A stretch of 64,000 bases of DNA from Priestia iocasae (GCF_016909075.1 NZ_JAFBFC010000002.1:124001-188000), one strand, 5' to 3'; shown: positions 1 to 8,759, numbered from the stretch's first letter. Program-made: numbers and translations. The notes: generated by a model not told the origin, from the letters alone.

Positions 1-90
1 CTTCTATATCCTTATTAGTAGTTGATGAAACCTGAAACGCATCTAAATAATGACCGATTTTATTCCCCACTCACATAAGGACATCAACAA

Positions 91-122
91 AAAAGAAGAG
101 CCTCATATGAGACTCTTCTTTT
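91..122. terminator. Bidirectional-type terminator after the MltG-like gene
   Basis: An inverted repeat with arms AAAAGAAGAG and CTCTTCTTTT lies just beyond the stop of the leftward gene ending at 131. A T-run follows on the minus strand. Confidence 0.75.
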
Positions 123-130
123 CTACCACT

Positions 131-694
131 CTATTTCTTAAAAATAACCGCGATGATTTCATCCTTTGTCATGCCGCTTTCCACTTCAAAGGTGCCTGGG
201 CGAAGCTCGTTTTCGACGCCTCGGCTTTCAACGTGCTTGTAGAACTTGAAGCCGCTGTCAACAACCTTGGCTTGTTCAAGCACTTTTCCAACGTCAACAG
301 CCGTCATCCCTTTCGTCACGTTAATGAGGGTACGGTAAACGACTTTTTCTTCTGCTTCTTCGGCCGGTTGTTCTTCATTTGGCTTTTTGCTTGCTTCTTC
401 AGCTGGTTGTTCTTCAGTTGGCTTTTTACTCGCTTCTTCAGCTTTCTGCTGTTTAGCTGCTTCTTCTTTTTTTACTTCAGCTAGTTGCTTGTCCCATTCG
501 TCTTGTGTTTTCACGACGAAGCCTTTATCTTCAAGCTTTGCCTTCATGTCTGGGTATGATAGTTGTTCCGGTGTCGCTTCTTTTGTTTCGTTCGTTGTTG
601 CTTCTGAAGAAGGACTGATAAAGTAGACAATGCTCATAGCAGTAGCTGCGACGAGTAGGCCGATCGCAAAGCTGCGTAATGTGTTCGGTGTCAT
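131..694 (-). CDS. Membrane-anchored protein with MltG (YceG) N-terminal-like domain only
   Basis: This 187-residue protein has one N-terminal membrane segment (about residues 8-28) and an acidic, Lys/Glu/Ala/Pro-rich linker with a 13-residue tandem repeat (ASKKPxEEQPAEE, two copies). Its C-terminal domain (about 120-187) resembles the LysM-like substrate-binding part of the lytic transglycosylase MltG: a TAVDVGKVLEQ helix, a FKFYKHVE segment and RPGTFEV. The roughly 200-residue catalytic domain with its Glu is absent, so it is probably a wall-binding or regulatory protein rather than an enzyme. Its ATG overlaps the stop of the gene upstream (691-694), which suggests translational coupling. 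A terminator follows. Function is inferred from the fold only. Confidence 0.7.
   Translation of the reverse strand: MTPNTLRSFAIGLLVAATAMSIVYFISPSSEATTNETKEATPEQLSYPDMKAKLEDKGFVVKTQDEWDKQLAEVKKEEAAKQQKAEEASKKPTEEQPAEEASKKPNEEQPAEEAEEKVVYRTLINVTKGMTAVDVGKVLEQAKVVDSGFKFYKHVESRGVENELRPGTFEVESGMTKDEIIAVIFKK
366..443. repeat. Two 39-bp tandem repeats coding for the linker of the MltG-like protein
   Basis: Units at 366-404 and 405-443 differ at only a few bases. They encode the 13-residue Lys/Glu/Pro-rich repeat of the linker and are a likely site of slippage-driven length variation. Confidence 0.7.
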
Positions 695-1074
695 TGTGCA
701 ACCATGCCCCTTTCGTCTTGTCTCTTCCCTTCATATGGAGCCAGAATTTGTTCCACTTCTTCTGGTGTGAATTCTTTCATGCGTGCTGAAATGCTTTCAT
801 AAGAATAGCCACGCTTGTTCATGTCAATCATATCGCGAAGTACTTTGCGTTCTGGTGAATCTACTTCCAATGCACCAGATTGCTGCGCTGTAATCGCTGC
901 ATCTAGTTCAATGGCACGGATGCGGTCCTGCATGTCATTGACTTCTTTTCCAACGGATAATGTGACTTGTTCAAGCTGCTGCTCAATGTGTGTTTTAGCT
1001 TTCTTCGTTTTGCCAAAAGATAAAATAAGTAATAATATCGCTACACCAAATAATATGGCAATAAGTACGCCCAT
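691..1074 (-). CDS. Small membrane-anchored coiled-coil protein
   Basis: This 127-residue protein has a single hydrophobic helix at residues 2-20, then a charged helical stretch (about 25-65) likely to form a coiled coil. The C-terminal segment contains RGYSYESISARMKEFTPEEV, which resembles a small helix-turn-helix or UBA-like module. I do not recognise a named family. A GGGAGG ribosome binding site precedes the ATG. The gene overlaps the downstream MltG-like gene by 4 bp, so the two form an operon. Confidence 0.7.
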   Translation of the reverse strand: MGVLIAILFGVAILLLILSFGKTKKAKTHIEQQLEQVTLSVGKEVNDMQDRIRAIELDAAITAQQSGALEVDSPERKVLRDMIDMNKRGYSYESISARMKEFTPEEVEQILAPYEGKRQDERGMVAQ

Positions 1075-1131
1075 GGTAAATCCTCCCTTATCTGTGTATC
1101 AATGATCGTATTCATTTTGAATTATACCGTG

Positions 1132-1157
1132 ATACCCTCGGTAATTCGACTCAAAAC
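1132..1157 (-). promoter_or_regulatory. Possible sigma-B-type promoter
   Basis: On the minus strand, GTTTTG, a 14-base spacer and GGGTAT lie about 60 bp upstream of the coiled-coil protein gene. This fits the general-stress consensus GTTTAA-N12-15-GGGTAT. It is motif evidence only. Confidence 0.35.
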
Positions 1158-1230
1158 GACAAAATCAACCGATAGTCCTATCACTATGACAGAAGACCTT
1201 ATCATTCCCCTTTATGTTTATACCACAAAA

Positions 1231-1270
1231 GAAGAAAAAGCGCTTGTGTTATCTCAAGCGCTTTTTCTTC
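1231..1270. terminator. Strong terminator after the DUF1648 gene
   Basis: A perfect 16-bp stem (GAAGAAAAAGCGCTTG at 1231-1246, complement at 1255-1270) directly abuts the stop of the leftward gene at 1273. Confidence 0.85.
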
Positions 1271-1272
1271 TT

Positions 1273-2364
1273 TTATAAAATGGCCACAATCAAAAGCAAC
1301 AGTAGAAGTGGACCTAAAATGATGGCGTAGCCTAGCGGTCGGGCAAAGTTTAACGTGAAGCCAACACCAAATCGCTTTTCAACGAAAACCGATGGATCTT
1401 GGCGGTTAAAATAAATTAGTCCACCCTTCCAGTAGCGATCATCGTCAATGTTAATCGTATCGCCTTTTCCGTCTTCAATAAGCTCTAGCTCAAAGTCTGA
1501 ATCTCGTTTGCCTACCTTTATCGCTAAAAACACAGCGCCGATGAACATAAGTATTGAGAACACGAGTGGTACTATGACTAGAACGAGATCACCGATTTGG
1601 TCTCCGTAAAGCGTGTTGAATTGTAAAAAGGTAAAAAGAATCGATACTAAGATGGCTGTAAAGAAGAGAAACCAGCTTGAATACTTGCGAAGCTGTAGCT
1701 GTCTCGCACGTGATGCCGTAACATTTCTTGCGCTTAGCTTAATACCTGACAGCTTCGTTAGCTCATTTATTCCTAGAAACATCCCATTTAGCACAAGTAA
1801 GACCATCGGTAGCGCCAGTACAGAAACATAGCTCTTATCGGTCCACGCATCTGGTTTTCCGTCTGGTCCCCAATGCGTTGGAATTGGATCTGGAAACTGA
1901 GCATAGTTGACAACCGAAAAGCCTAGTAAACCAAACGTAATGATTACTGGAATGAGATAAATCACCCATGGCAGCATTTCATCTTTTAATCGTAGATTCA
2001 GCTCTGACACACGAACTTGTTTTCGATTTTTAAACCAGCTTTTTTCTTGTTTGAGCTTTGTCACCTTCATATGAAACACAAAGTACAGTGTCAATGAAAG
2101 AAAAAGAAGAACAAACGGTAAAAACAGCGCCGCAAGCATGATCGTTTCTTCACGCATAAACCAGATAGCGAGCGCAATGACAATGATTGAGCCACTCAAT
2201 GTTAGGGCTGCATATGTTTTTTTATAGCGTCGTAGCTCTTCATTTTTCACTTCCTCTACCGGAACCGTCACACCAAATACGACGGTACGCTTCACGATAA
2301 ATGGAACAATGGTCTGCATCACCACTAAAAATGCCAAACTCACAAATAACAACGTCACATCCAT
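1273..2364 (-). CDS. DUF1648 / DUF5808 membrane protein
   Basis: This is a 363-residue polytopic membrane protein. Hydrophobic segments lie near residues 3-24, 50-70, 75-98, 133-153, 178-200, 230-250, 255-285 and the C-terminus. The DUF1648 signature FPDPIPTHWGPDGKPD is at 157-172, and a DUF5808-like RYWKGGLIYFNRQDP segment precedes the last helix. DUF1648 proteins include SdpI-like immunity and signalling proteins. The gene starts 3 bp after a GntR-family regulator of the YtrA type, a common pairing in Bacillales, and is almost certainly controlled by it. The substrate or signal is unknown. Confidence 0.85.
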   Translation of the reverse strand: MDVTLLFVSLAFLVVMQTIVPFIVKRTVVFGVTVPVEEVKNEELRRYKKTYAALTLSGSIIVIALAIWFMREETIMLAALFLPFVLLFLSLTLYFVFHMKVTKLKQEKSWFKNRKQVRVSELNLRLKDEMLPWVIYLIPVIITFGLLGFSVVNYAQFPDPIPTHWGPDGKPDAWTDKSYVSVLALPMVLLVLNGMFLGINELTKLSGIKLSARNVTASRARQLQLRKYSSWFLFFTAILVSILFTFLQFNTLYGDQIGDLVLVIVPLVFSILMFIGAVFLAIKVGKRDSDFELELIEDGKGDTINIDDDRYWKGGLIYFNRQDPSVFVEKRFGVGFTLNFARPLGYAIILGPLLLLLLIVAIL

Positions 2365-2367
2365 TTT

Positions 2368-2751
2368 CTATTCCTCCTTTACCTTGATCATGATTGATTG
2401 AACAAGAGCTTGAACGTCTTTTTCACTCATCCCAGCAACAAGCGCTTCTACAATAAGCGGACGAAGATCCTGTGAGAGTTCAGCGACTCGTTCTGTCGGT
2501 ACATCGCCGACATGTCGTTCACAAATAACCGCTCCTGACTTTGGTACAATGCGAATCACACCTTTTCTCTCGAGTTCATGATAGCTTTTATTAACTGTAT
2601 GCATGTTCACACCCAAATCACCTGCCAATGAACGAACGGATGGAAGGACGTCGCCTGGCTTTACGTCTCCTCGTACAATTCCTTCCATAATACTGTTTCG
2701 TACTTGTTCATAAATCGGTATGTTTGATTCTGGCTCAATTTGAATATACAA
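2368..2751 (-). CDS. GntR-family (YtrA-type) transcriptional regulator
   Basis: This short 127-residue regulator has a winged helix at about residues 10-75 (recognition segment LPSVRSLAGDLGVNMHTV). Its C-terminal tail of about 50 residues is typical of the YtrA subfamily, which lacks a large effector domain. The start is a TTG at 2751 placed by a GGAGGTGAT ribosome binding site. Three copies of a 21-bp palindrome at 2768-2838 overlap the expected promoter, so autorepression of this gene and of the co-transcribed DUF1648 gene is likely. Confidence 0.9.
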   Translation of the reverse strand: MYIQIEPESNIPIYEQVRNSIMEGIVRGDVKPGDVLPSVRSLAGDLGVNMHTVNKSYHELERKGVIRIVPKSGAVICERHVGDVPTERVAELSQDLRPLIVEALVAGMSEKDVQALVQSIMIKVKEE

Positions 2752-2767
2752 CCGATCACCTCCAAAC

Positions 2768-2838
2768 TGTTCTATACACAGTATAACAATTTTGTTCTAT
2801 ACATAGTATAACAAATCTGTTCTACTTAGTATATAACA
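2768..2838. promoter_or_regulatory. Triple GntR operator array
   Basis: Three imperfect 21-bp palindromes occur at 2768-2788, 2793-2813 and 2818-2838. Each has the form TGTTCTATAC-N-GTATAACA or close to it. They repeat every 25 bp directly upstream of the GntR gene's ribosome binding site. Confidence 0.75.
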
Positions 2839-2982
2839 AAATTCACTTTTATGTTCCAATGAAAAACGACAATCCTTGTTTATGAAACGTACACGCTCCC
2901 CTTTCTTCTCCTCGTTCTAGACACTTATCGTTCAAACGTGCTATGGTAAATTGAAAATGGACACACATAAAAGGAGAACATC

Positions 2983-3975
2983 ATGACAAAACCTTCTGTT
3001 TGTTTAATTGGGGCAGGATTTCACGCCTCTACAAATATTTATCCTTCACTTTTGGAAGCGGGTGCAAAAATTCAAGCCGTTGCGACGCGAAGCCTTGAGC
3101 GCTCGGCTGATACACTTCGCCGCTTCGGAAGCAACGGAACAGCGTATGATGATTATCAAGCGATGCTTGCGAACGAAGCGTGTGACGGTGTGATTGTTGT
3201 CGCGCAGCCTCACGATCAAGTCTCATTAGTCATGGATTGCATCAAGGCGGGGAAAAATGTCTTTGTGGAAAAGCCACTTGGGATGACTGCACAGGAAGCA
3301 CGTGAGCTAGCGGATGCGGCAAACGAAGCGGGTGTGACGGTCATGGTTGGATTTATGAAGCGTTACGCGCCCGTTTATGAACAGCTAAAAAGCATCATTG
3401 ATGGTGGAGAGCTTGGAGCGGCTCGTTCATTTGAAGCGCGATTCGCTGTTGATAGCACGCCGTTTTGTAAGGATGACGAAGAGTTTATGAAGTTTGCTGC
3501 GATTCATATCGTGGACCTTGTCCGCTTTTTATTTGGAGAAGTAACTGAAATCGCTGGATTCAAAAACAGCAACGGCCCTCACGTTTCTCAAAGCATTTCA
3601 TTAAAATTTGAAAACGGTGTTGTCGGTACACTTGCGTTTAGCGGAATGACAGCTTGGTCAAGAGAAAGCGAACAGCTTCTTGTGACGTTTGATGATGGCT
3701 TCGCTTCAGCTGAAGAAATCACAACGCTAAACATTCATCGCTCTCAAGTTTTTGCGGATTTACCGTGGAAGGCGCTTGGTGAAGCTGATACGGTGTACAC
3801 ACCCTCTGCTTCTCCGATGTCTGGTACGATGCGCGACCTTTATTTACGTGGATTTGTTGGCGAGATGACTCACTTTTTAACGTGCTGCACAAACGGACAA
3901 CCCCCTCGCTCTAACAGCACAGATAACGTAAAAACGATGACATTGTGTGATGACATTTTACAGGCTTTAACGTAA
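2983..3975 (+). CDS. Gfo/Idh/MocA-family NAD(P)-dependent oxidoreductase
   Basis: This 330-residue cytosolic enzyme has an N-terminal Rossmann fold (GAGFHA at 10-15) and the family EKP motif at 96-98, whose Lys contacts cofactor and substrate. A C-terminal alpha/beta dimerisation and substrate domain follows. The family oxidises or reduces sugars, inositols and related polyols; the substrate cannot be read from the sequence. The ATG follows AAAGGAGAA. It stands alone, divergent from the GntR operon. Confidence 0.85.
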   Translation: MTKPSVCLIGAGFHASTNIYPSLLEAGAKIQAVATRSLERSADTLRRFGSNGTAYDDYQAMLANEACDGVIVVAQPHDQVSLVMDCIKAGKNVFVEKPLGMTAQEARELADAANEAGVTVMVGFMKRYAPVYEQLKSIIDGGELGAARSFEARFAVDSTPFCKDDEEFMKFAAIHIVDLVRFLFGEVTEIAGFKNSNGPHVSQSISLKFENGVVGTLAFSGMTAWSRESEQLLVTFDDGFASAEEITTLNIHRSQVFADLPWKALGEADTVYTPSASPMSGTMRDLYLRGFVGEMTHFLTCCTNGQPPRSNSTDNVKTMTLCDDILQALT

Positions 3976-4062
3976 AAGTGAAAACATTCTTCTCTTCATA
4001 TGAAACCGTTATGGATGAAGCCACGTACTATAGATATTGATTCAATAGAGGACGTGGACACT

Positions 4063-4491
4063 ATGTATTATTTTTTGCTGTTATTAGGTGCTTTTTTTGT
4101 ATTGTATGCAGTTGGTTTGTTGAGTTTTATGACTATCAAAAAAATCTTCACCTTACGAATGGTGGGGCAAATGATGACTTCTCTTCTCTTAGGTGTACTC
4201 TGTTTGTTCATTACGCTTCCTAGTCTCACATACATGCTCTTAAAGGATTATGATGTCGTTCGTGGAACGTGCACCATTGAGATTGATTCATCAGGACGCT
4301 CAGCGATGGCAGACTTTCATTTACTTGATACAGATGAATGGTTCATATTTAATGACATTCCTGAGCTTGATGCATACGGCAAAGCCATCCCCTACTACTG
4401 TGAAGTCACGGTCACAAAAGATCACCTGTTTGAAATTGACTACAAGATTTATGATGTGGATTCAAAAAAGCTGTTGGCAACGAAGAAATAG
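4063..4491 (+). CDS. Small membrane protein of unknown function
   Basis: This protein has 142 residues from the ATG at 4063, which I prefer because an AGAGG site precedes it; an in-frame ATG exists at 4000 without one. Two hydrophobic helices (about residues 1-22 and 32-55) are followed by a roughly 85-residue soluble domain with beta-rich character (CTIEIDSSGRS, CEVTVTKDH). No family is recognised. A terminator follows. Confidence 0.6.
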   Translation: MYYFLLLLGAFFVLYAVGLLSFMTIKKIFTLRMVGQMMTSLLLGVLCLFITLPSLTYMLLKDYDVVRGTCTIEIDSSGRSAMADFHLLDTDEWFIFNDIPELDAYGKAIPYYCEVTVTKDHLFEIDYKIYDVDSKKLLATKK

Positions 4492-4508
4492 GTAAGCTTT
4501 TAAACGAA

Positions 4509-4539
4509 AGGAAACCCCATTTTAGGGGTTTCCTCTTTT
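4509..4539. terminator. Bidirectional terminator between convergent genes
   Basis: A 10-bp stem (AGGAAACCCC and GGGGTTTCCT) followed by a T-rich run sits between the stops at 4491 (+) and 4547 (-). Confidence 0.8.
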
Positions 4540-4546
4540 AATTCCA

Positions 4547-4996
4547 TCATTCTTTAAGTAAGTTCTTTTCAAGGATAATTTTATGTCGTCCTTTTTCATC
4601 GGTATACGTATCCATAATGTCAAATCCACTTTTTATGTTTAACATTAACATATTACGCCACTTATTCATGGTTTTTGTCTGCACAACCTCATACCCATGA
4701 TTCCGTACATATTGATGTTGCCTCTCCATCAGAATCGATGCGATGCCTTGCTTTCGATAGCGATCATCAATTCCACCTAACCAGCTATAAAACGTATGTG
4801 GATCCAGCTCATACCCGATTTTATATCCAATCACGTTTTTACCATCCATTGCGGTCATAACCAACAAATTTGGTTTACTTGCCATTTTGTTCATTAAATC
4901 ATCGGAAGCCCCGAAAATGGTTTGATGAAGCTTCAAGATGTCAGCTACTACATTCGCTTCAGGCATGGAAGTGTACGTATGATATTCATAATTCAT
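4547..4996 (-). CDS. GNAT-family N-acetyltransferase
   Basis: This is a 149-residue protein with the GNAT core: a VIGYKIGYEL strand, then the acetyl-CoA-binding segment DDRYRKQGIASILMERQ (R/QxxGxG/A-like motif A), and C-terminal IKSGFDIMDTY. The start at 4996 (MNYEYHTY) is fixed by GGAAGGAGG; a longer reading to 5059 has no ribosome binding site. The substrate is unknown. It is monocistronic. Confidence 0.8.
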   Translation of the reverse strand: MNYEYHTYTSMPEANVVADILKLHQTIFGASDDLMNKMASKPNLLVMTAMDGKNVIGYKIGYELDPHTFYSWLGGIDDRYRKQGIASILMERQHQYVRNHGYEVVQTKTMNKWRNMLMLNIKSGFDIMDTYTDEKGRHKIILEKNLLKE

Positions 4997-5091
4997 ATGA
5001 CTTCCCTCCTTCCGATCACTTCTTCCTACGTGGCGGTGTTTCTTTACTACGACCTTCATTCAGTAAGTCATTAAGGATGTAAAGTACACGC

Positions 5092-6222
5092 TCATGCATG
5101 TGGCACTTTCACCCATTTTTGCGTTTTGTTGCTTTCCATGATCGCATCTTTAATGAGCATGCTTTGATGTCCCTCTTCAAATGTAGCAAAATTAGGTTGA
5201 TCTTTCATTAAGCTTTTTCCATCACGAATAAATGAATAGTAGTGAAGCATCATGTTTTTCAATGCATCCGGCCAGCCTTCGTTATGACCTCCAGGATGAT
5301 GAATGGATGCTGCCGCTTCAGGAGCAAACAAGGCTGGATCTGCTAAAAGCACTTCATTCGGTTGGTCTCTATGTCCAATCCATAATTTTTCTGGCTCTTC
5401 TTGATTCCAGTAGGCGGAGCTTTTACTGCCATTTAGTTCGAAGCACAGTCGATTTTTCCTGCCTGCACTCACTTGAGATACCGTAAATACGCCCTTCATC
5501 CCGCTTTCAAATTTTAGCAGAACAGACGCATAATCCTCTGTATCCACTGATACTTCTTTGTACGCGCCATTTTCAAGCGGCTTCTTCCGCACTGGTACGA
5601 TGGTTGCTAGATCGGCAAAGACCTCCACAATCTTTTCACCCGTTACATATTGAACCGTATCACACCAGTGCGAGCCAATATCGGCTACCGTACGAGAATC
5701 TCCGGCTTTGTCTGAATCAAGTCGCCAATTAAAATCGGTGTCATACAGCATCCAGTCTTGAAGATAGCTGCCATGAACAATCGTCAGATTCCCTAACTGC
5801 TTTTCTTTTACCATGCTTTCAAGGTTTTGGATAATCGGATATTGCCTATAATTAAAATTTACTCCGTGCACAATCTGACGTTCCTTCGCAAGCTTTAATA
5901 GCTCGGCCGACTCTTCACTCGTGAGTGCGAGCGGCTTTTCAGATAACACGTGTTTTCCTGCAAGGATAATCTCTTTGTTTAATTGAAAGTGCAAATGATT
6001 CGGTGTACAGTTATGGACCACTTGAATGCTCGGATCTTCAAGCATTTCTTTGTAATCTGTATACGCTTTTGGAATATGAAGACGCAACGCTTTCTCTTCT
6101 GCGGCTTGCTTACTACTGTCAGCTAATCCAACGACCTCCACAAAGCCAAGTCGTCGAATCGCCTCTATGTGTGTTGGACCAATAAAACCACTTCCAATAA
6201 TGCCTACTTTTATTTTCTCCAC
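5092..6222 (-). CDS. Gfo/Idh/MocA-family oxidoreductase in a LacI-regulated operon
   Basis: This 376-residue enzyme has a Rossmann motif GSGFIG at 10-15 and LSEKPLALT carrying the family Lys, then the C-terminal substrate domain (GSHWCDTVQYVTGE). It is the longer type typical of sugar dehydrogenases and scyllo-inositol-like substrates. The start is a GTG preceded by AAGGGAA. It lies 43 bp downstream of the MFS gene in a two-gene operon with LacI-type operators, so an inducible catabolic step on an imported carbohydrate is the best guess. Confidence 0.85.
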   Translation of the reverse strand: MEKIKVGIIGSGFIGPTHIEAIRRLGFVEVVGLADSSKQAAEEKALRLHIPKAYTDYKEMLEDPSIQVVHNCTPNHLHFQLNKEIILAGKHVLSEKPLALTSEESAELLKLAKERQIVHGVNFNYRQYPIIQNLESMVKEKQLGNLTIVHGSYLQDWMLYDTDFNWRLDSDKAGDSRTVADIGSHWCDTVQYVTGEKIVEVFADLATIVPVRKKPLENGAYKEVSVDTEDYASVLLKFESGMKGVFTVSQVSAGRKNRLCFELNGSKSSAYWNQEEPEKLWIGHRDQPNEVLLADPALFAPEAAASIHHPGGHNEGWPDALKNMMLHYYSFIRDGKSLMKDQPNFATFEEGHQSMLIKDAIMESNKTQKWVKVPHA

Positions 6223-6265
6223 TTGTCACCGTTCCCTTCTGAATGCATGTTGACATGTTCTTTAT

Positions 6266-7516
6266 TTACGCTTTGTACGTGGCATCCTCTTTTCCTGTAT
6301 TTATTGGTAATGTTGTCGATTCATTTTTAAATAGCACGAGGAAGATGACACCGACAAGAAAGGCAAAGGCAGCAGGAATCAACCAGAAGGTTTGCCATTG
6401 CTCTAACACTTCTTGTCCTTTCCCTGTTACCGTTGAATTGAATAATTGTCCTGATACAAGTGCGCCTACATACATACCAATCCCTTGGGTGAAAAACACG
6501 AGCATGCTTTGAGCTTGTCCTTTTATCTTCACGTTTGCTTTTTTCTCTACGTAAATCGAACCGGTCACGAAGAAGAAGTCATAGCAAATCCCATGCAACG
6601 CAATGCCAAGCAGTAAGAGTGAAAACAAATCAGTCGGTGCACCTAATCCAAACAAGACGTAACGGAGCGTCCATGCGCCCATCCCGACTAAAAGCATCCA
6701 CTTGACACCAAGACGTCTAAAGAAAAACGGAATTAGCATCATAAAAAAGATCTCTGACATTTGGCCAATTGTCATGACACCCGCTACATTTTCCACACCC
6801 GTTGCGCCTAGAAACGGTGCGGCAAACGAATAATACGCTGCTAAGGGAATGCAAATAAGCATCGAACAAAGGATAAACACTAAGTAATTTCGGTCTTTCA
6901 TCATCGCAAGTGCATCTAACGCAAGTACATCTCTCATCGATAAAGGCTTTCCTTTATCAGGGGCTGGCGTATGAGGAAGTGTCAGGCTGTACAGTCCTAA
7001 TAAAAGTGAAGCACCCGCACCGATTTGAAAGATGATCGTACTATTTGAAAACCCAAGCTGCCCAATAAATAAACCAGCTACAATCCACCCGATTGTTCCA
7101 AATACCCGAATCGTGGGAAAACTCTTTTCTCCGTTTTCAATGTTTTGAAAGGCCACATTGTTTGTTAAGGCAAGTGTTGGCATAAAGCAAAGCATATACA
7201 AAAACAGAATCCATAAAAGAGCGACACCATTTCCAGACGTAATCTGAGATGGCATCAGCAGCAAAAATCCTGCTCCGATAATATGTAGAGACGCTAGCAC
7301 CTTCTCTGATGGAAAGAAACGATCAACAATCATTCCCATGAAAAACGGAGAAATAATCGCTGCAATCGCCCCCATTGAAAAGAACATCCCAATGATACTT
7401 GATAGCCCATACTGAGTTAACACAAGTCCAGCCGTCACATACCAGCTTCCTTGCACAAAGAATTCTAAAAACATCATCACAGACAGCCTTGGAACAACAA
7501 ACGAACGGTTTTTCAT
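6266..7516 (-). CDS. MFS transporter of the nucleoside:H+ symporter type
   Basis: This is a 416-residue protein with about 12 transmembrane helices. The N-terminus (LSVMMFLEFFVQGSWYVTAG) and the ALTNNVAFQN and FPTIRVFGTIGWI segments match the NupG/XapB-like branch of the major facilitator superfamily. It is cytoplasmic-membrane located and first in the operon with the oxidoreductase at 5092-6222. Two palindromic operators lie upstream. The cargo is inferred to be the carbohydrate or nucleoside-like substrate of the neighbouring dehydrogenase. Confidence 0.85.
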   Translation of the reverse strand: MKNRSFVVPRLSVMMFLEFFVQGSWYVTAGLVLTQYGLSSIIGMFFSMGAIAAIISPFFMGMIVDRFFPSEKVLASLHIIGAGFLLLMPSQITSGNGVALLWILFLYMLCFMPTLALTNNVAFQNIENGEKSFPTIRVFGTIGWIVAGLFIGQLGFSNSTIIFQIGAGASLLLGLYSLTLPHTPAPDKGKPLSMRDVLALDALAMMKDRNYLVFILCSMLICIPLAAYYSFAAPFLGATGVENVAGVMTIGQMSEIFFMMLIPFFFRRLGVKWMLLVGMGAWTLRYVLFGLGAPTDLFSLLLLGIALHGICYDFFFVTGSIYVEKKANVKIKGQAQSMLVFFTQGIGMYVGALVSGQLFNSTVTGKGQEVLEQWQTFWLIPAAFAFLVGVIFLVLFKNESTTLPINTGKEDATYKA

Positions 7517-7547
7517 TCTTTAAACACCCCTTTTTTATCGTAAAAAA

Positions 7548-7619
7548 TCAAGTACGGTAAAAGAACGTTAGCATTCTTTGTACCTTTTTAACTCCTGCTA
7601 TCCCCTTATGTTGTCGCAA
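7548..7619 (-). CDS. Possible 23-residue leader peptide
   Basis: A TTG-started 23-codon frame (product begins MRQHKGIAGV) lies between the operators and the MFS gene. It is preceded at ideal spacing by a perfect AAGGAGGTGATGA ribosome binding site, stronger than that of the MFS gene itself. It ends 31 bp before the MFS start. There is no other evidence that it is expressed. Confidence 0.35.
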   Translation of the reverse strand: MRQHKGIAGVKKVQRMLTFFYRT

Positions 7620-7634
7620 TCATCACCTCCTTAA

Positions 7635-7648
7635 TGTAATCGATTACA
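7635..7648. promoter_or_regulatory. LacI-type operator, copy 1
   Basis: The perfect palindrome TGTAATCGATTACA, with the central CG typical of LacI-family sites, lies upstream of the MFS/oxidoreductase operon. Confidence 0.8.
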
Positions 7649-7684
7649 TTTATTGAATAAAAAAATAGAGTTACTGAACTTATA

Positions 7685-7698
7685 TGTAATCGATTACA
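7685..7698. promoter_or_regulatory. LacI-type operator, copy 2
   Basis: An identical palindrome TGTAATCGATTACA is centred 50 bp from copy 1, about five helical turns away, which could permit cooperative binding. Confidence 0.8.
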
Positions 7699-7720
7699 TT
7701 TTGATTAAAAATGCTGTAGC

Positions 7721-8716
7721 TCAGCATTTTCTACTTGTCTCTCTAATAATTAACTTATCTTCGAGAATGTACTGTTTCTTTTCAATTTCTTCTTTATTTA
7801 ATTGTTTGATTAACAGCTTCATGGCGGTCTCCCCCATTTCAAAAGAAGGCTGTGCAATCGTCGTTAGAGACGGTTCAAAAATCGAAGCAAATGCGATATC
7901 GTCAAACCCTACAACCGAGATATCATTTGGCACCTTTAGCCCTTTTGAATGAATAGCTTTAATCGCTCCAATCGCCATTTCATCATTAGCTGCAAAGATG
8001 GCCTCAGGTGGCTCCTGCATGTCTAAAAATGTCCCCATAGCTGCGTAACCACTCTCGAATGTAAAATCCCCTTCTTGAACAAGCAAATCCTTTTCACCAA
8101 GCTTGTTTTCTATCATGGATTGACGAAATCCTTCTAGGCGATCACGCCCTAGCACCACATCAAAAGGTCCTGAAATAAAGCCTATTCGTTTATAGCCTAA
8201 GCTGACGAGGTAATCGGTCGCTTTTTTCGCACTTTGAACATTGTCAATCGAAACGGTAGGAACATTCAATCCAGGTGTATACTCGCAAGCCAGTACAACT
8301 GGAAACTCCAAAGCAATCTCTTCAATTTCTTTTTCAGAAAGTCTGGCTGTCAGCAAAATCATTCCGTCTGCTTTTCGTTGTCGTAAAAGATGTAAATAAT
8401 CACTTTCTTTCTTCGAATCGTTCAAAGAATCTCCTAACAGCACTTGATAGCCGCTTTGGTTGGCAACAAATTCGATTCCTCGAAGAACTTTTGAGAAAAA
8501 GGTATTTGTGATATCTGGAACAACGACGAGAATGGTCTTTGTCTCCATTCGTCTAAGCTGTCTAGCCAATAGGTTTGGCTGATAATTGAGAGCCTCAATT
8601 GCTGCAAGCACTTTTTCTGCGGTATCCTTCTTTACTGCACTAGAGTTCGTTAATACTCTTGAAACAGTAGCTGTTGAAACATTAGCCTTCTTTGCAACAT
8701 CGACAATCTTAACCAT
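7721..8716 (-). CDS. LacI-family transcriptional repressor
   Basis: This 331-residue repressor begins with the LacI helix-turn-helix (VKIVDVAKKANVSTATVSRV). A periplasmic-binding-protein-like effector domain follows, with ITNTFFSKVLRGIE, SIDNVQSAKKAT and ANDEMAIGAIKAI. The start is either the ATG at 8716 or a GTG at 8722; AAGGGA sits about 7 bases from the latter. Identical palindromes precede its own gene and the adjacent MFS/oxidoreductase operon, so it should repress both and respond to the imported sugar. Confidence 0.92.
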   Translation of the reverse strand: MVKIVDVAKKANVSTATVSRVLTNSSAVKKDTAEKVLAAIEALNYQPNLLARQLRRMETKTILVVVPDITNTFFSKVLRGIEFVANQSGYQVLLGDSLNDSKKESDYLHLLRQRKADGMILLTARLSEKEIEEIALEFPVVLACEYTPGLNVPTVSIDNVQSAKKATDYLVSLGYKRIGFISGPFDVVLGRDRLEGFRQSMIENKLGEKDLLVQEGDFTFESGYAAMGTFLDMQEPPEAIFAANDEMAIGAIKAIHSKGLKVPNDISVVGFDDIAFASIFEPSLTTIAQPSFEMGETAMKLLIKQLNKEEIEKKQYILEDKLIIRETSRKC

Positions 8717-8759
8717 CGTCACATACGATCCCTTCAAACAGATTTTCCCCTAACGAAAT

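Noticed and set aside
2768-2838. Short CRISPR-like array
   Set aside because: The repeats are palindromic operators separated by only 4-5 bp, far too short for spacers, and no cas genes exist in the window.
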